From Spirosoma panaciterrae DSM 21099 (GTDB lineage Bacteria; Bacteroidota; Bacteroidia; Cytophagales; Spirosomataceae), in the NCBI RefSeq assembly GCF_000374025.1, contig NZ_KB893187.1, positions 1 to 64,000 of the forward strand: 64,000 bases of DNA, written 5' to 3'. The notes under the pieces are model-generated. The model saw only the letters and a program-made list of their open reading frames with translations, was not told where the DNA came from and searched no databases. The position numbers and the translations under genes are program-made. The number at the start of each line of letters is the position of its first letter. Positions within the stretch are counted from its first letter, which is position 1. Shown here piece after piece: positions 34,784 to 44,606 of the stretch.

Positions 34784-37444
34784 ATGACTTCCCACGAAAT
34801 ACGTCGACATTTTCTCGACTTCTTCCATTCCAAAGGCCACCTGATTGTGTCGTCAGCTCCGCTTGTTGCTAAAAACGACCCGACGCTGATGTTCAATAAC
34901 TCAGGTATGGCGCAGTTTAAAGATTTTTTCCTCGGCAATGGTACGCCCCCGTCCAAGCGGGTGGCCGATACGCAGAAATGCCTGCGTGTGTCGGGTAAAC
35001 ACAACGACCTCGAAGATGTAGGGTTCGATACCTATCACCACACCATGTTCGAGATGCTTGGCAACTGGTCGTTCGGGGACTATTTCAAAAAAGAAGCGAT
35101 TGAATGGGCGTGGGAACTCCTGACCGAAATTTATAAACTGCCGAAAGATCGGCTATATGTATCCGTATTTCAGGGGGATCAAAAAGATAACGTTCCCTTC
35201 GATCAGGAAGCGTTCGATCTCTGGAAACCCATTGTGGGCGAAGACCGGATCATTTACGGGAATAAGAAAGACAACTTCTGGGAAATGGGTGATACGGGTC
35301 CCTGCGGCCCCTGTTCAGAAATTCACGTTGATCTGCGTTCGGCCGAAGAGGTAGCCGAAACGCCAGGAAAAGAACTCGTCAATGCCGACCATCCTCAGGT
35401 TGTCGAAATCTGGAACCTGGTATTCATGCAGTTCAACCGGAAAGCCGATGGGTCGCTGGAACCATTGCCTGCCCGCCATGTGGATACAGGTATGGGCTTT
35501 GAGCGGTTGTGTATGGCGATTCAGGGTAAAAAATCGAACTACGATACCGATGTGTTTTCGGGGACCATTCATGTGATCGAAGAACTGTCGGGCAAAAAAT
35601 ATGAGGCTGGTACGAGCATGACTGATGTGGCTATGCGCGTCATAGCCGACCATATCCGGGCCGTATCGTTTGCCATTGCCGATGGACTGGTGCCCTCGAA
35701 TGCTAAAGCAGGGTATGTGATCCGCCGGATTCTGCGCCGGGCCATCCGGTACGGGTATTCGTACCTGAACCTGACGGAGCCGTTCATGACCAAACTCGTG
35801 CCCACGCTGGCCATGCAGTTTGCCGACGTTTTCCCCGAGTTGAACGCCCAGCGCGATTTTGTTGCAACGGTGATCCGGGAAGAAGAAATCGCCTTCCTCC
35901 GGACGTTGGGAACCGGACTTGGCCGACTGGATCAGATCATCGGTCAACTGACTACGGATGGAAAAACAGAAATTCCGGGCGAAACGGTTTTTGAACTGAA
36001 CGACACGTTTGGCTTCCCGGCTGATTTAACAGCGTTGATTGCTCGTGAAAAGGGCTTACAAATCGATCAGGCAGGTTTTGAGAAAGCCCTGCAGGAGCAG
36101 AAAGCCCGGTCGCGGAAAGATGCGGCCTCGTCGGCTGGCGACTGGATCGAACTGGCTGAACTGGACAGTAAGGTTGAGTTTGTCGGGTATGACCAGCCTG
36201 ATACTTACGCCCAGATTGTGAAGTATCGGAAGATTCAGAACAAACAGGGAACGCAGGTTCAGGTGGTACTGGATAAAACCCCATTCTATGCCGAATCGGG
36301 TGGACAGATTGGCGACACGGGGGTTCTTGAACTGTTCAAGGATTCTGACCAGATCGGTACACTGACGGTACTCGATACGAAAAAGGAAAATGATCTGGTG
36401 ATTCATATTGTCCAGAATGCGGACGGTATCGACGATTTGCTGACCGAAGCCGATACAGTTTATGCCGTCATCAATACGTCGCGCCGTGGCCTCATTGCCA
36501 GCAACCACTCAGCTACGCACCTGCTGCATTCGGCCCTTCGTGATGTGCTGGGTACGCACGTTGCCCAGAAAGGCTCCTATGTTGGCCCCGACGCCCTCCG
36601 CTTCGACTTCTCACACTTCAGCAAAGTGACCGACGAACAACTGGCTGAAGTAGAACGAATCGTAAACGAGAAAATTCGGGAAGATATTAAGCTGGACGAA
36701 AAGCGAAACGTACCCATCGAACAAGCCAAAGCACTAGGCGCTACGGCTCTGTTTGGCGAGAAATACGGTGATTTTGTGCGGGTCATCACCTTCGATCCCA
36801 GCTATTCAGTCGAACTCTGTGGAGGGACGCACGTACCCGCAACGGGCCATATCGGGCTGTTCAAGTTTACGGGCGAAGGGTCTGTTTCGACGGGGGTGCG
36901 TCGGGTAGAGGCTAAAACATCAGCAGGTGCCGAAGCCCTGATCAACGAGCAGATGTCCGTAGTGTCGGAGTTGAAAGAACTGCTCAAAGCCCCGAAAGAT
37001 GTGGTGAAAGCTGTTCAGGCATTACTCGAAGAGCGAAGCGCGTTGCAAAAGCAGGTTGAAGCCCTACAGAATGAAAAAGTACAGCAGTTGAAAAATCAAT
37101 TGCTGGAAAAGGTTGAAACCGTCAACGGGCATTCGCGACTGGTAGAGAAAGTAGACGTACCTTCGGCCGATGCCCTGAAACAACTGGCCTACGATCTGAA
37201 AGCGAAAGTGGATAATCTGGCAGTCGTACTTGGGGCCGATATTAACGGTAAACCTCAACTGGCAGTGATGCTGCCCGATTCGCTTATTCAGGGAAAAAAC
37301 CTGAATGCGGGTCAGGTGGTGAAAGAACTGGCAAAGAACATCAAAGGCGGTGGGGGAGGTCAACCCTTCTTTGCAACGGCGGGTGGTTCGGATAGTTCGG
37401 GCCTGGATGCCGCACTGGCGCAGGGTAGAGAATTGTTGGGGTAA
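34784..37444 (+). CDS. alaS: Alanyl-tRNA synthetase
   Basis: 886 residues from the ATG at 34784 ([14 protein letters not shown]); the open frame starts 19 codons earlier inside a hairpin, so it is not used. Class II aminoacylation domain first (motif 2 region, [18 protein letters not shown]), then the tRNA-recognition domain, the editing domain with [11 protein letters not shown] and CGGTHV zinc-type motifs, and the C-terminal DHHA1-like oligomerisation part ending [14 protein letters not shown]. It charges tRNA-Ala in the cytoplasm. Length is normal. Confidence 0.97.
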   Translation: MTSHEIRRHFLDFFHSKGHLIVSSAPLVAKNDPTLMFNNSGMAQFKDFFLGNGTPPSKRVADTQKCLRVSGKHNDLEDVGFDTYHHTMFEMLGNWSFGDYFKKEAIEWAWELLTEIYKLPKDRLYVSVFQGDQKDNVPFDQEAFDLWKPIVGEDRIIYGNKKDNFWEMGDTGPCGPCSEIHVDLRSAEEVAETPGKELVNADHPQVVEIWNLVFMQFNRKADGSLEPLPARHVDTGMGFERLCMAIQGKKSNYDTDVFSGTIHVIEELSGKKYEAGTSMTDVAMRVIADHIRAVSFAIADGLVPSNAKAGYVIRRILRRAIRYGYSYLNLTEPFMTKLVPTLAMQFADVFPELNAQRDFVATVIREEEIAFLRTLGTGLGRLDQIIGQLTTDGKTEIPGETVFELNDTFGFPADLTALIAREKGLQIDQAGFEKALQEQKARSRKDAASSAGDWIELAELDSKVEFVGYDQPDTYAQIVKYRKIQNKQGTQVQVVLDKTPFYAESGGQIGDTGVLELFKDSDQIGTLTVLDTKKENDLVIHIVQNADGIDDLLTEADTVYAVINTSRRGLIASNHSATHLLHSALRDVLGTHVAQKGSYVGPDALRFDFSHFSKVTDEQLAEVERIVNEKIREDIKLDEKRNVPIEQAKALGATALFGEKYGDFVRVITFDPSYSVELCGGTHVPATGHIGLFKFTGEGSVSTGVRRVEAKTSAGAEALINEQMSVVSELKELLKAPKDVVKAVQALLEERSALQKQVEALQNEKVQQLKNQLLEKVETVNGHSRLVEKVDVPSADALKQLAYDLKAKVDNLAVVLGADINGKPQLAVMLPDSLIQGKNLNAGQVVKELAKNIKGGGGGQPFFATAGGSDSSGLDAALAQGRELLG

Positions 37445-37459
37445 GCTAGTTGTTATTGT

Positions 37460-37529
37460 ACAGAGATGCACAGAGAAATTAGAGAGATACACAACGGTTT
37501 TTCTCTTTAACTCCTCTGTGCATCTTTGT
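37460..37529. repeat. Imperfect hairpin after alaS with a further partial copy
   Basis: ACAGAGATGCACAGAG (37460-37475) pairs with CTCTGTGCATCTTTGT (37514-37529) with one mismatch, and the inner GAGAAATTAGAGAG and TTCTCTTTAAC stretches extend the stem. A further GTGTATCTCTGTGT copy follows at about 37538-37551. It has no strong T-tract, so it may be a dispersed repeat rather than a terminator for alaS. Confidence 0.6.
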
Positions 37530-37577
37530 TTTACTCCGTGTATCTCTGTGTAATAAACTTTTCTATTAAACGAATCT

Positions 37578-39014
37578 ATGCCCATGATGCGACGCTTTAT
37601 CATTAACCTTCTTGTTTTGATTATACTCACCAATACCGCTCAAGCGCAGAAACAGAACGTTGATGTGTTGATCAAGTCGGGTTCTTTGATCGATGTGCGG
37701 ACGGGTAATGTATTGACAAAGAAGTTGATCGCTACACGTGGCAAGACGATTGTTGGTGTGTTCGATGAGTCGCAGGTACGTAATTTCCAGGCGAAAACGG
37801 TGATTGACGCCAAGGGTAAATACATCATTCCGGGGCTTTGGGATATGCATGTGCACTTTGGTGGGGGCGATACGCTGATTGACGAAAATAAGGCGCTGCT
37901 TCCGCTGTACATCGCGCATGGAATCACGGCCATACGCGATGCGGCTGCCGATCTGAGTCCGTCGGTGCTGGCCTGGCGCGACCAGATTGCAAAGGGTACG
38001 CTGGAAGGACCGACCCTGTTTACATCGGGACCCAAACTGGAAGGCTATAAATCAAGCTGGGTAGGTGATATTGAAGTGAGTACACCCGCCGAAGTCGATA
38101 AGATGCTGGATTCACTGCAAGGATTGAAAGTCGATTTTGTGAAGATTACCGATAATGCCATCAAGCCGGATATCTACCTCTACATTTTGCAGGAAGCTAA
38201 AAAACGGGGGATGAAAACATCGGGCCACGTCCCATTTGCCCTAACGATGGATGAGGTGACTTCGGCCGGACTAGGCTCGGTCGAACATCTGAGTTATCTG
38301 CTGAAAGCGGGTTCGTCGCGCGATAAGGAAGTGGCCGACAAAGTGCGGGCCGGTACGCTTACGGCCCGAGTGGCCTCACCCATGGTTACACAGAGTTTCG
38401 ACGAGGCAACGGCTATGGCCGTGTATGGACGGATGGCTCAGCGCGGAACCATTGTGGTCCCTACATTGACCATTAGCCATATGATTGCTTTTCTGGATCA
38501 GGACAATCACCAGCGCGATACATACCTCTCATACATTGGTCAGGGGCTGAAAAATACCTATGCCTGGCGGGTGAGCCGGGTCGCAAACGATGGACCAGAC
38601 GCCATTGCGGAGCGACATGCACTGTATGAAAAAACGAGCGCCTTGTTGCCTCTGCTGCACAAAGCGGGTGTGACCATTATGGCCGGAACGGATGCCGGTT
38701 TTCTGAATTCATATGTGTATCCGGGTTTAGGGCTCCATCATGAACTTGGTTATTTTGTGAAGGCAGGTTTAACACCCTTACAGGCTCTGCAATCGGCCAT
38801 TCTGCCTGGTCCTGCATTTCTGGGGAAAACGGCGTTGTATGGCGACATTGCCGCCGGTAAAAGTGCCGATATTGTATTACTCGACCAGAATCCATTGCAG
38901 TCTATTGTGGCTACCCAGGCCATTAACACCGTGATACTGCGCGGAACCGTGTATACCCGAAAGGCGTTGGATGGGTTACTGGCCGAAGCAAAAAAGAAAG
39001 CCAGTACCCGATAA
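37578..39014 (+). CDS. Exported amidohydrolase
   Basis: 478 residues with a signal peptide (about 1-23, ending NTAQA). Metal-site motifs of the amidohydrolase superfamily are all visible: DMHVHFGG, the TSGHVPF and SVEHLSY histidines, and MAGTDAGF. It belongs to the imidazolonepropionase-like group; members act on cyclic amides, peptides or related bonds and the substrate here is unknown. Its stop overlaps the murI start by one base. Confidence 0.85.
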   Translation: MPMMRRFIINLLVLIILTNTAQAQKQNVDVLIKSGSLIDVRTGNVLTKKLIATRGKTIVGVFDESQVRNFQAKTVIDAKGKYIIPGLWDMHVHFGGGDTLIDENKALLPLYIAHGITAIRDAAADLSPSVLAWRDQIAKGTLEGPTLFTSGPKLEGYKSSWVGDIEVSTPAEVDKMLDSLQGLKVDFVKITDNAIKPDIYLYILQEAKKRGMKTSGHVPFALTMDEVTSAGLGSVEHLSYLLKAGSSRDKEVADKVRAGTLTARVASPMVTQSFDEATAMAVYGRMAQRGTIVVPTLTISHMIAFLDQDNHQRDTYLSYIGQGLKNTYAWRVSRVANDGPDAIAERHALYEKTSALLPLLHKAGVTIMAGTDAGFLNSYVYPGLGLHHELGYFVKAGLTPLQALQSAILPGPAFLGKTALYGDIAAGKSADIVLLDQNPLQSIVATQAINTVILRGTVYTRKALDGLLAEAKKKASTR

Positions 39015-39856
39015 TGACCCTTTCGTCGCAACCGATTGGCGTATTTGATTCCGGCTACGGTGGCCTGACCATCTTACGCGAAATTGTTAAAAAGCTCCCT
39101 CAATACGATTACGTATACCTGGGCGATAACGCCCGAACCCCCTATGGTACGCGCTCGTTTGAAACCGTTTACCATTATACCCTAGAGTGCGTTCGGCATC
39201 TGTTCGATCAGGGTTGCCGACTGGTGATTCTGGCTTGTAATACGGCTTCGGCCAAGGCGTTACGGAATATCCAGCAACTGGATTTACCCACATTAGCGCC
39301 CGGATTGGATGGGCCTGGCAGACGGGTGCTGGGCGTAATTCGACCCACAACTGAGGTTATTGGCCAGTACTCAAAAACAGGCAACGTCGGCATTCTGGCG
39401 ACGCGCGGAACCGTGACGTCGGAATCGTATATGGTGGAGATTGAAAAGTTTTTCCCGAAGCTAAGCGTGTTTCAGGAAGCTTGTCCGATGTGGGTGCCGC
39501 TGGTCGAAAATGGGGAGTACGATCATCCCGGAGCCGATTATTTTGTCAAACAGCATATCGACAGACTGCTGGCTAAATCGCCCGAAATCGACACGATTCT
39601 GCTGGCCTGTACGCATTACCCGCTATTGCTGGATAAAATCCGTCAGTATGCTCCTGCCCACGCTACCATTTTGAGCCAGGGTGGTATCGTGGCCGACAGT
39701 CTGGCAGACTACCTGATACGTCACCCCGAAATCGAAGCACAGTGTAGTCAGTACGGACAGCGCACGTTTCTGACTACCGACTCAACCGACGATTTCGACC
39801 GACAGGCCACCGTTTTTTATGGTGAGCCAGTGCAGTCGGCCCATCTGGTGCTGTAA
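39014..39856 (+). CDS. murI: Glutamate racemase
   Basis: 280 residues. VFDSGYGGLTILREI and the two catalytic cysteine motifs ACNTASA and LACTHYPLL are characteristic. It makes D-glutamate for peptidoglycan in the cytoplasm. It begins at the last base of the amidohydrolase stop codon (TAATG), so translation is coupled. Confidence 0.95.
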   Translation: MTLSSQPIGVFDSGYGGLTILREIVKKLPQYDYVYLGDNARTPYGTRSFETVYHYTLECVRHLFDQGCRLVILACNTASAKALRNIQQLDLPTLAPGLDGPGRRVLGVIRPTTEVIGQYSKTGNVGILATRGTVTSESYMVEIEKFFPKLSVFQEACPMWVPLVENGEYDHPGADYFVKQHIDRLLAKSPEIDTILLACTHYPLLLDKIRQYAPAHATILSQGGIVADSLADYLIRHPEIEAQCSQYGQRTFLTTDSTDDFDRQATVFYGEPVQSAHLVL

Positions 39857-39960
39857 ATTCTCCGGCGTTTGTTTTGTTGATGAGTTTTACGGGTAATAAT
39901 CAGTACATTAACGGCTTATTTGTTACATTTACCCAAACGAACCTCTTAACAAAAGCCACC

Positions 39961-40161
39961 ATGAACAAACTTTTTACGTCCGTTTTTACGATTCTTTCGG
40001 TTGCCACAACTGGCATGGCACAAGTGAAAAATGGTGGGGGCGTTGGGAAGGATACGGGAGGAGCCACTTTTTCAGGGATCGATTTGGTATCCATCGTTAT
40101 TGGTTTAGTAATCGGCCTGATTATCGGCTATCTGTTGGGTAAACGGTCGTCAAGGTCGTAG
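39961..40161 (+). CDS. Small exported membrane protein
   Basis: 66 residues from the ATG at 39961; an upstream ATG at 39874 gives an extra part with no signal-peptide character. The predicted signal peptide (MNKLFTSVFTILSVATTGMA) is followed by a Gly-rich stretch and one membrane helix with small residues, IVIGLVIGLIIGYLLG. It ends in a basic KRSSRS tail. The family is not recognised. Its end overlaps that of the convergent peptidase gene by 12 bases. Confidence 0.65.
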   Translation: MNKLFTSVFTILSVATTGMAQVKNGGGVGKDTGGATFSGIDLVSIVIGLVIGLIIGYLLGKRSSRS

Positions 40162-42507
40162 TGCGTTTACATGGTTGATCGCTAACAGTAAGGGAACGAT
40201 GTAGGGTCGGCCTTTCAGGGAAGGGTCTGAATAGTAAAAGAAGCCGGTTTTCTTCGATTTGTAAGCCAGTTTATTGCGTTGAAGAAGCGGGTTTATGTTC
40301 CCAAAAACGGCTCCTACGCGTTCGGGGAAGGTTCCTGTCTGCGTTTGGAGCTGATGACGGATGGCATCCAGGTTATTTAGTTTTTCGCTGGAGAAAATAA
40401 ATAACATATACTCGGTGCTGGGATCGCCGGAAAGGGTCAATAAGGAATCTTTCGTAACATCGACAAGGGTATTGGCCGATAGAAGTGGAGAATACATACC
40501 CGACGGAAAGAGCGTTGTCTGTACACTGTCTTTTGAATTAGCCGCCAGCACGTATAGATACGACTGGGTGGTTGCCTTTATCGATAGCCGTAAGGAGGTG
40601 CCGGTTGGAAGTGGTTTTGAAACCGTATAGCCTTTTAGAGAACGGCCATATGGGGTGATCGAAGTGACCAGCGGGGTCGTAGGTGAAAGGGCATGGTAGA
40701 GCGAAACATCGGCCGACAAAACAACGGCGTCATTCGTGGAAGGTAAATATGCCTGATAACCGTACTTGGCAAAGCGGGCAAAATTCTCATAGGTGATCCA
40801 GAAGAAACCGTTATCGCCCCAGTGTTTCCCCCAACTGTTGATTAATTTGAAAGCCCCTTTTCCCAACATCTTATCGTCGTAACCGACCACGCAAAGGGCA
40901 TGGCCAAAGTCGAGCGTATTTGATGCGTCGGGGTTCCACTGGCTGGCAGGAGGAGCCGTATCCGACGAGACGAGTTGCATAACGGAATTTTTGAGCTTGG
41001 TGAAAAAGAGCCGACTAAACGAAAGATTGCCAATCGAAGGGGTTAGCTCCAGGCCGATTACAACCGGTGAACGCTCCGCCAAAGCCTGCTTGGTTGCCAA
41101 CACTTTATCGGTTTTGTCGTCGGTAATGCTGAACAGTTTAACATAGTCAAGTAGTTTTGAGTTGGGAGCCGGTTTGGCAGAAGGAGGGCCAAGGCAGGCG
41201 TTTACATCGGGATAACTCGCAAAACTGGCCAACCCAAATTTTTGACAAAAGTCGAAGGCGCTCTCTGCAAAAACGCCAAATGTGCAATTGCCGTCCCCTG
41301 CATCTTTGATGTAATTGTAGAGATACGACGGCGAAAAACTATGCTTACGTATCGCTGCTTTATCGGTGAGGTTACGTTTTATCGCTTCCAGCGTCGAGCG
41401 CATATAATAGCCAATCGCAACCGCCACACACATCCCCTCATTGCCCTGATCGACAACCGGGGGCGTATACTTCGATAAGTCGATGGACGGAGGAATGGGC
41501 TTCCCCAACTTGAGTATGGGCTTCTGGAGCAGCGCATTATACTTCTCCTCATCCACTCGAAAGCCCTGCCAGGTTGCCCCTTGCGAGGCATTGCCTGAGG
41601 GGGGGGGGATAGCTGGATTGCGGGCTAATTTTTGTTGTTCGTTGCAGGGGGCTATAGCAAGAATCGTGCTTTGTCGGTTATCGGGCATGTATATGTCCGT
41701 AATGGCTTGCACCTGCTGAAACGATACAGTCGAAAGCTCTGCTGGCCGGGTATTGTCCAGTATAGTAAGAAAGGCTTTATTGAAGGCATTTGTAAACAAC
41801 GAACCTGCATTTCCATTCCCCTGATAGCGAAATTTAGGATTTAAGGAACTGCCAAACTTGACGATGCCACAGTTTTGTACGAAAAGTCGTTTGAGGATTT
41901 CCCGTTCCAGATTAACGGTATAAACTACAGTGCCAGCTATGGCTCCTTCTTTCAGGGTTGTTTCGGTCTTATAATCGGCCAGAATCAGGCTAAGGTGTGC
42001 TTTTTGGGCTTTCAACCATTTTTCCAGTTCACTGACTGCGAAGCCCCGTTCGGGTACATCGTCCAGTCGCCAGTTGGCCAGGTTAGCATTAGGGGCGGTT
42101 GCGGCAATACCATAACCTGAAAAATAGACGATGATAATATCCTTTGGATTTGTTTGGAGAGACGAAACGGTTTCTTTTAGGTTCTGACTGGTAAAGTGCT
42201 CTTTCGGTACCCGCCAGTACTGGATTTGATAGGTCAGTCCACGGGCAATTTTATTGATGACCTGTGCCAGCAGGCTGTCGTTCTCCATGTTGATGCGGGC
42301 CAATTCAAGCTCATTCTGTTCTTCAACATAAACGACATGAAGTTGTGGCTGGCTGGCCGGTGGGCGGGGTAACGGAGTGGGTTGTTGGTTGGGCAGCAAA
42401 TTGGCAGAATGGCTCAACTCGGGCGTACTCGTTCCCAGAAAACGGATCTGGGCAAAAACCGCTATCGTACAATAGCAAAAGAAGACTAGTAAACCAATGC
42501 GTTTCAT
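40150..42507 (-). CDS. Papain-like cysteine peptidase with N-terminal pseudo-caspase domain and DUF4384-like C-terminus
   Basis: 785 residues. A signal peptide (about 1-20) is followed by a caspase-like fold (about 55-290) in which the expected SGHG histidine is Tyr132 (YFSGYG) and the expected DxC cysteine region reads ILADYKTE (Tyr179), so both catalytic residues are lost. A papain-like (C1) domain follows (about 335-600): Q353, catalytic C359 in DQGNEGMCVAVA, H535 in DFGHALCVVGYDD, and N556 in LINSWG, all in order. The last part (about 625-745) resembles DUF4384, a domain often joined to caspase-like proteins. It should act in the periplasm or at the surface. It is divergent from the TPR kinase with a 97-base gap. 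Confidence 0.82.
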   Translation of the reverse strand: MKRIGLLVFFCYCTIAVFAQIRFLGTSTPELSHSANLLPNQQPTPLPRPPASQPQLHVVYVEEQNELELARINMENDSLLAQVINKIARGLTYQIQYWRVPKEHFTSQNLKETVSSLQTNPKDIIIVYFSGYGIAATAPNANLANWRLDDVPERGFAVSELEKWLKAQKAHLSLILADYKTETTLKEGAIAGTVVYTVNLEREILKRLFVQNCGIVKFGSSLNPKFRYQGNGNAGSLFTNAFNKAFLTILDNTRPAELSTVSFQQVQAITDIYMPDNRQSTILAIAPCNEQQKLARNPAIPPPSGNASQGATWQGFRVDEEKYNALLQKPILKLGKPIPPSIDLSKYTPPVVDQGNEGMCVAVAIGYYMRSTLEAIKRNLTDKAAIRKHSFSPSYLYNYIKDAGDGNCTFGVFAESAFDFCQKFGLASFASYPDVNACLGPPSAKPAPNSKLLDYVKLFSITDDKTDKVLATKQALAERSPVVIGLELTPSIGNLSFSRLFFTKLKNSVMQLVSSDTAPPASQWNPDASNTLDFGHALCVVGYDDKMLGKGAFKLINSWGKHWGDNGFFWITYENFARFAKYGYQAYLPSTNDAVVLSADVSLYHALSPTTPLVTSITPYGRSLKGYTVSKPLPTGTSLRLSIKATTQSYLYVLAANSKDSVQTTLFPSGMYSPLLSANTLVDVTKDSLLTLSGDPSTEYMLFIFSSEKLNNLDAIRHQLQTQTGTFPERVGAVFGNINPLLQRNKLAYKSKKTGFFYYSDPSLKGRPYIVPLLLAINHVNALRP

Positions 42508-42577
42508 CGAGTGAGGTAAGGTAGGAAGATTATGTGATTATGCCGTTTCGGCTGATAATCAATGTGCAACGAATATA

Positions 42578-42585
42578 TATATTTG
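42578..42585 (+). promoter_or_regulatory. Possible -7 promoter element of the TPR kinase gene
   Basis: TATATTTG fits the Bacteroidota -7 consensus TAnnTTTG, 19 bases before the ATG at 42605. A clear -33 TTTG is not seen at the expected distance, so the call is weak. Confidence 0.35.
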
Positions 42586-42604
42586 TTAGCCAACTCATAT
42601 CCCT

Positions 42605-44593
42605 ATGAAGCCTCTTTTCCTGCTCATTGGTTTGTCAGTCGTTTCGTACCCAACGATTGCCCAGATCAGCCTGGCCGATAGTCTGCAACATCTTCTGAAC
42701 CAGCCCATACCCGATACCACCAAAGTGCTGACGCTCGACCGCTTAGGTCGTGTACTGATGTATTCAAAACCATTTGATGCCATGCAATATGCCCGGGATG
42801 GGTTACGAATTGCCCAGCGCATTGGGTATACACGGGGAGAGGCTCGGATTCAAAACCGGATAGGTACCATTTTTCGCCTGACGGGTAATTACGATCAGGC
42901 CTTAAAAGCGCATCTGGCCTCCATCAACATTGCCGAAGCGAATCAGGATAAGGACGCCTTGGCCCGAACGTATAATAACCTGGGTAACCTGTATATCGAA
43001 CAGAATAATTGGGCGCAGGCCATCCGCTATCTGCAAAAAGCTCTTGTACTGGCCGAAGAGCTGAAAGACAACGATTTAAAGCAAATAGCGATTACTAACC
43101 TGGGCTATGATTACATTTCGCAAAGCCGATTGGATTCGGCCCTGAAGTATACGACCATGGCTTATCAGGAAGCGGTGAAGCTTAATAATGCCGATAAGCA
43201 GGCCGAACTGATGAATCTGGGTAATGTGTACGGCCAGCTTGGTAAATACAAAGAAGCCCTGCGGTATTTCAGACTAAGTGTGGAAAATGGAAAAACATTG
43301 CAAAATGCCCGCGTACTGAGCCAGACGTATTATGAAATGGCCGACGTCTTTAAAAAAATGAATCAGCGCGATTCGGCAATTTATTATGCTACCCAATCGC
43401 TGAATGTAGCGCAGCAAAGCGCCCTACAACTGAATATTATCAAAGCCAGCTCATTACTGACCGATACCTACGAGCCAACAGACCCGAGACGGGCAATGGC
43501 CTATTTGAAAATTGCCACCGTAGCCAAAGACAGTCTGGTTAATGCCGAAAAAATTAAAAACTTTCAGAATATCGAGTTTAACGAGAAAATGAGGCATGAA
43601 GATGAGCAGCGGCTGGAAGAAAAATACCGGACTCGAATCACCATTTACCTGCTCATTGGGGCCATTGGCACCTTCATAGCCATTGCGTTTATACTCTACC
43701 GTAACAACCGGATCAAGCAGAAAGCGAATGTGATTCTGAAACAGCAGCGGGATGAAATCAATATTCAGCGACAAAAAGCGGAAACCGCGCTGACGGAATT
43801 GAAGGCCACGCAGAATCAGCTAATTCAGCGCGAAAAGCTGGCGAGCTTAGGCGAACTTACGGCAGGTATAGCCCACGAAATTCAGAACCCTCTGAATTTC
43901 GTGACTAATTTCTCCGAAGTCAGCACTGAACTGATTGATGAATTAGGACAAGGTCCTTTCCAGCAACTCAATGACGCTGATAAACAGTATGCGGAAGAAA
44001 TTATTGGGGATTTGCGGGTGAACCTCCAAAAAATCAATCATCATGGGAAACGGGCCGATGCCATTGTACGGGGCATGCTGGAGCACTCCCGGACATCGAC
44101 GGGGGAAAAAGCCCCTACGCCCTTGAATAAACTGGTCGAGGAACATCTGCATCTGGCCTTTCAGGGCTACCGAAACAAAGTCAAAGAGTTCACGTGTCAA
44201 TTGGAAACGGATTTTGGTGATCATGTGGGCATAGTACAACTCGTTGCTCAGGATGTAGGTCGGGTATTGCTGAACCTGTTCAACAACTCGTTTTATGCCA
44301 TGCATCAGAAACGCACCCAATTCGCTGGCGACTATCGACCGACCCTATGGGTGAGTACGCGCCAGCAAAATGGATGCGTTGAAATCCGCGTGAAAGACAA
44401 TGGTGCAGGGATTCCAGAAACAATAAAATCGAAAATCTTTCAACCTTTTTTTACTTCAAAGCCTACGGGCGAAGGGACAGGGCTTGGTTTGAGCCTGAGT
44501 TTCGATATTATTGCCAAAGGGCATGGGGGTGAACTAACGGTCGAAAGCCAGGAAGGCGAAGGGACCGAATTCATTATCCGACTGCCGGTATAG
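42605..44593 (+). CDS. TPR-containing sensor histidine kinase
   Basis: 662 residues: signal peptide (about 1-19), an extracytoplasmic TPR array (about 40-310, with repeated units such as ARTYNNLGNLYIEQNNWAQA), one membrane helix (about 345-367), a coiled coil, a HisKA dimerisation domain with the phospho-accepting His424 in GIAHEIQNPLNF, and a HATPase domain with NNSFYAM, DNGAGIP and GTGLGLSLS. It phosphorylates a response regulator; none is adjacent. The divergent peptidase could be part of the same response. Confidence 0.9.
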   Translation: MKPLFLLIGLSVVSYPTIAQISLADSLQHLLNQPIPDTTKVLTLDRLGRVLMYSKPFDAMQYARDGLRIAQRIGYTRGEARIQNRIGTIFRLTGNYDQALKAHLASINIAEANQDKDALARTYNNLGNLYIEQNNWAQAIRYLQKALVLAEELKDNDLKQIAITNLGYDYISQSRLDSALKYTTMAYQEAVKLNNADKQAELMNLGNVYGQLGKYKEALRYFRLSVENGKTLQNARVLSQTYYEMADVFKKMNQRDSAIYYATQSLNVAQQSALQLNIIKASSLLTDTYEPTDPRRAMAYLKIATVAKDSLVNAEKIKNFQNIEFNEKMRHEDEQRLEEKYRTRITIYLLIGAIGTFIAIAFILYRNNRIKQKANVILKQQRDEINIQRQKAETALTELKATQNQLIQREKLASLGELTAGIAHEIQNPLNFVTNFSEVSTELIDELGQGPFQQLNDADKQYAEEIIGDLRVNLQKINHHGKRADAIVRGMLEHSRTSTGEKAPTPLNKLVEEHLHLAFQGYRNKVKEFTCQLETDFGDHVGIVQLVAQDVGRVLLNLFNNSFYAMHQKRTQFAGDYRPTLWVSTRQQNGCVEIRVKDNGAGIPETIKSKIFQPFFTSKPTGEGTGLGLSLSFDIIAKGHGGELTVESQEGEGTEFIIRLPV

Positions 44594-44606
44594 CTGGCTC
44601 CAGGCC

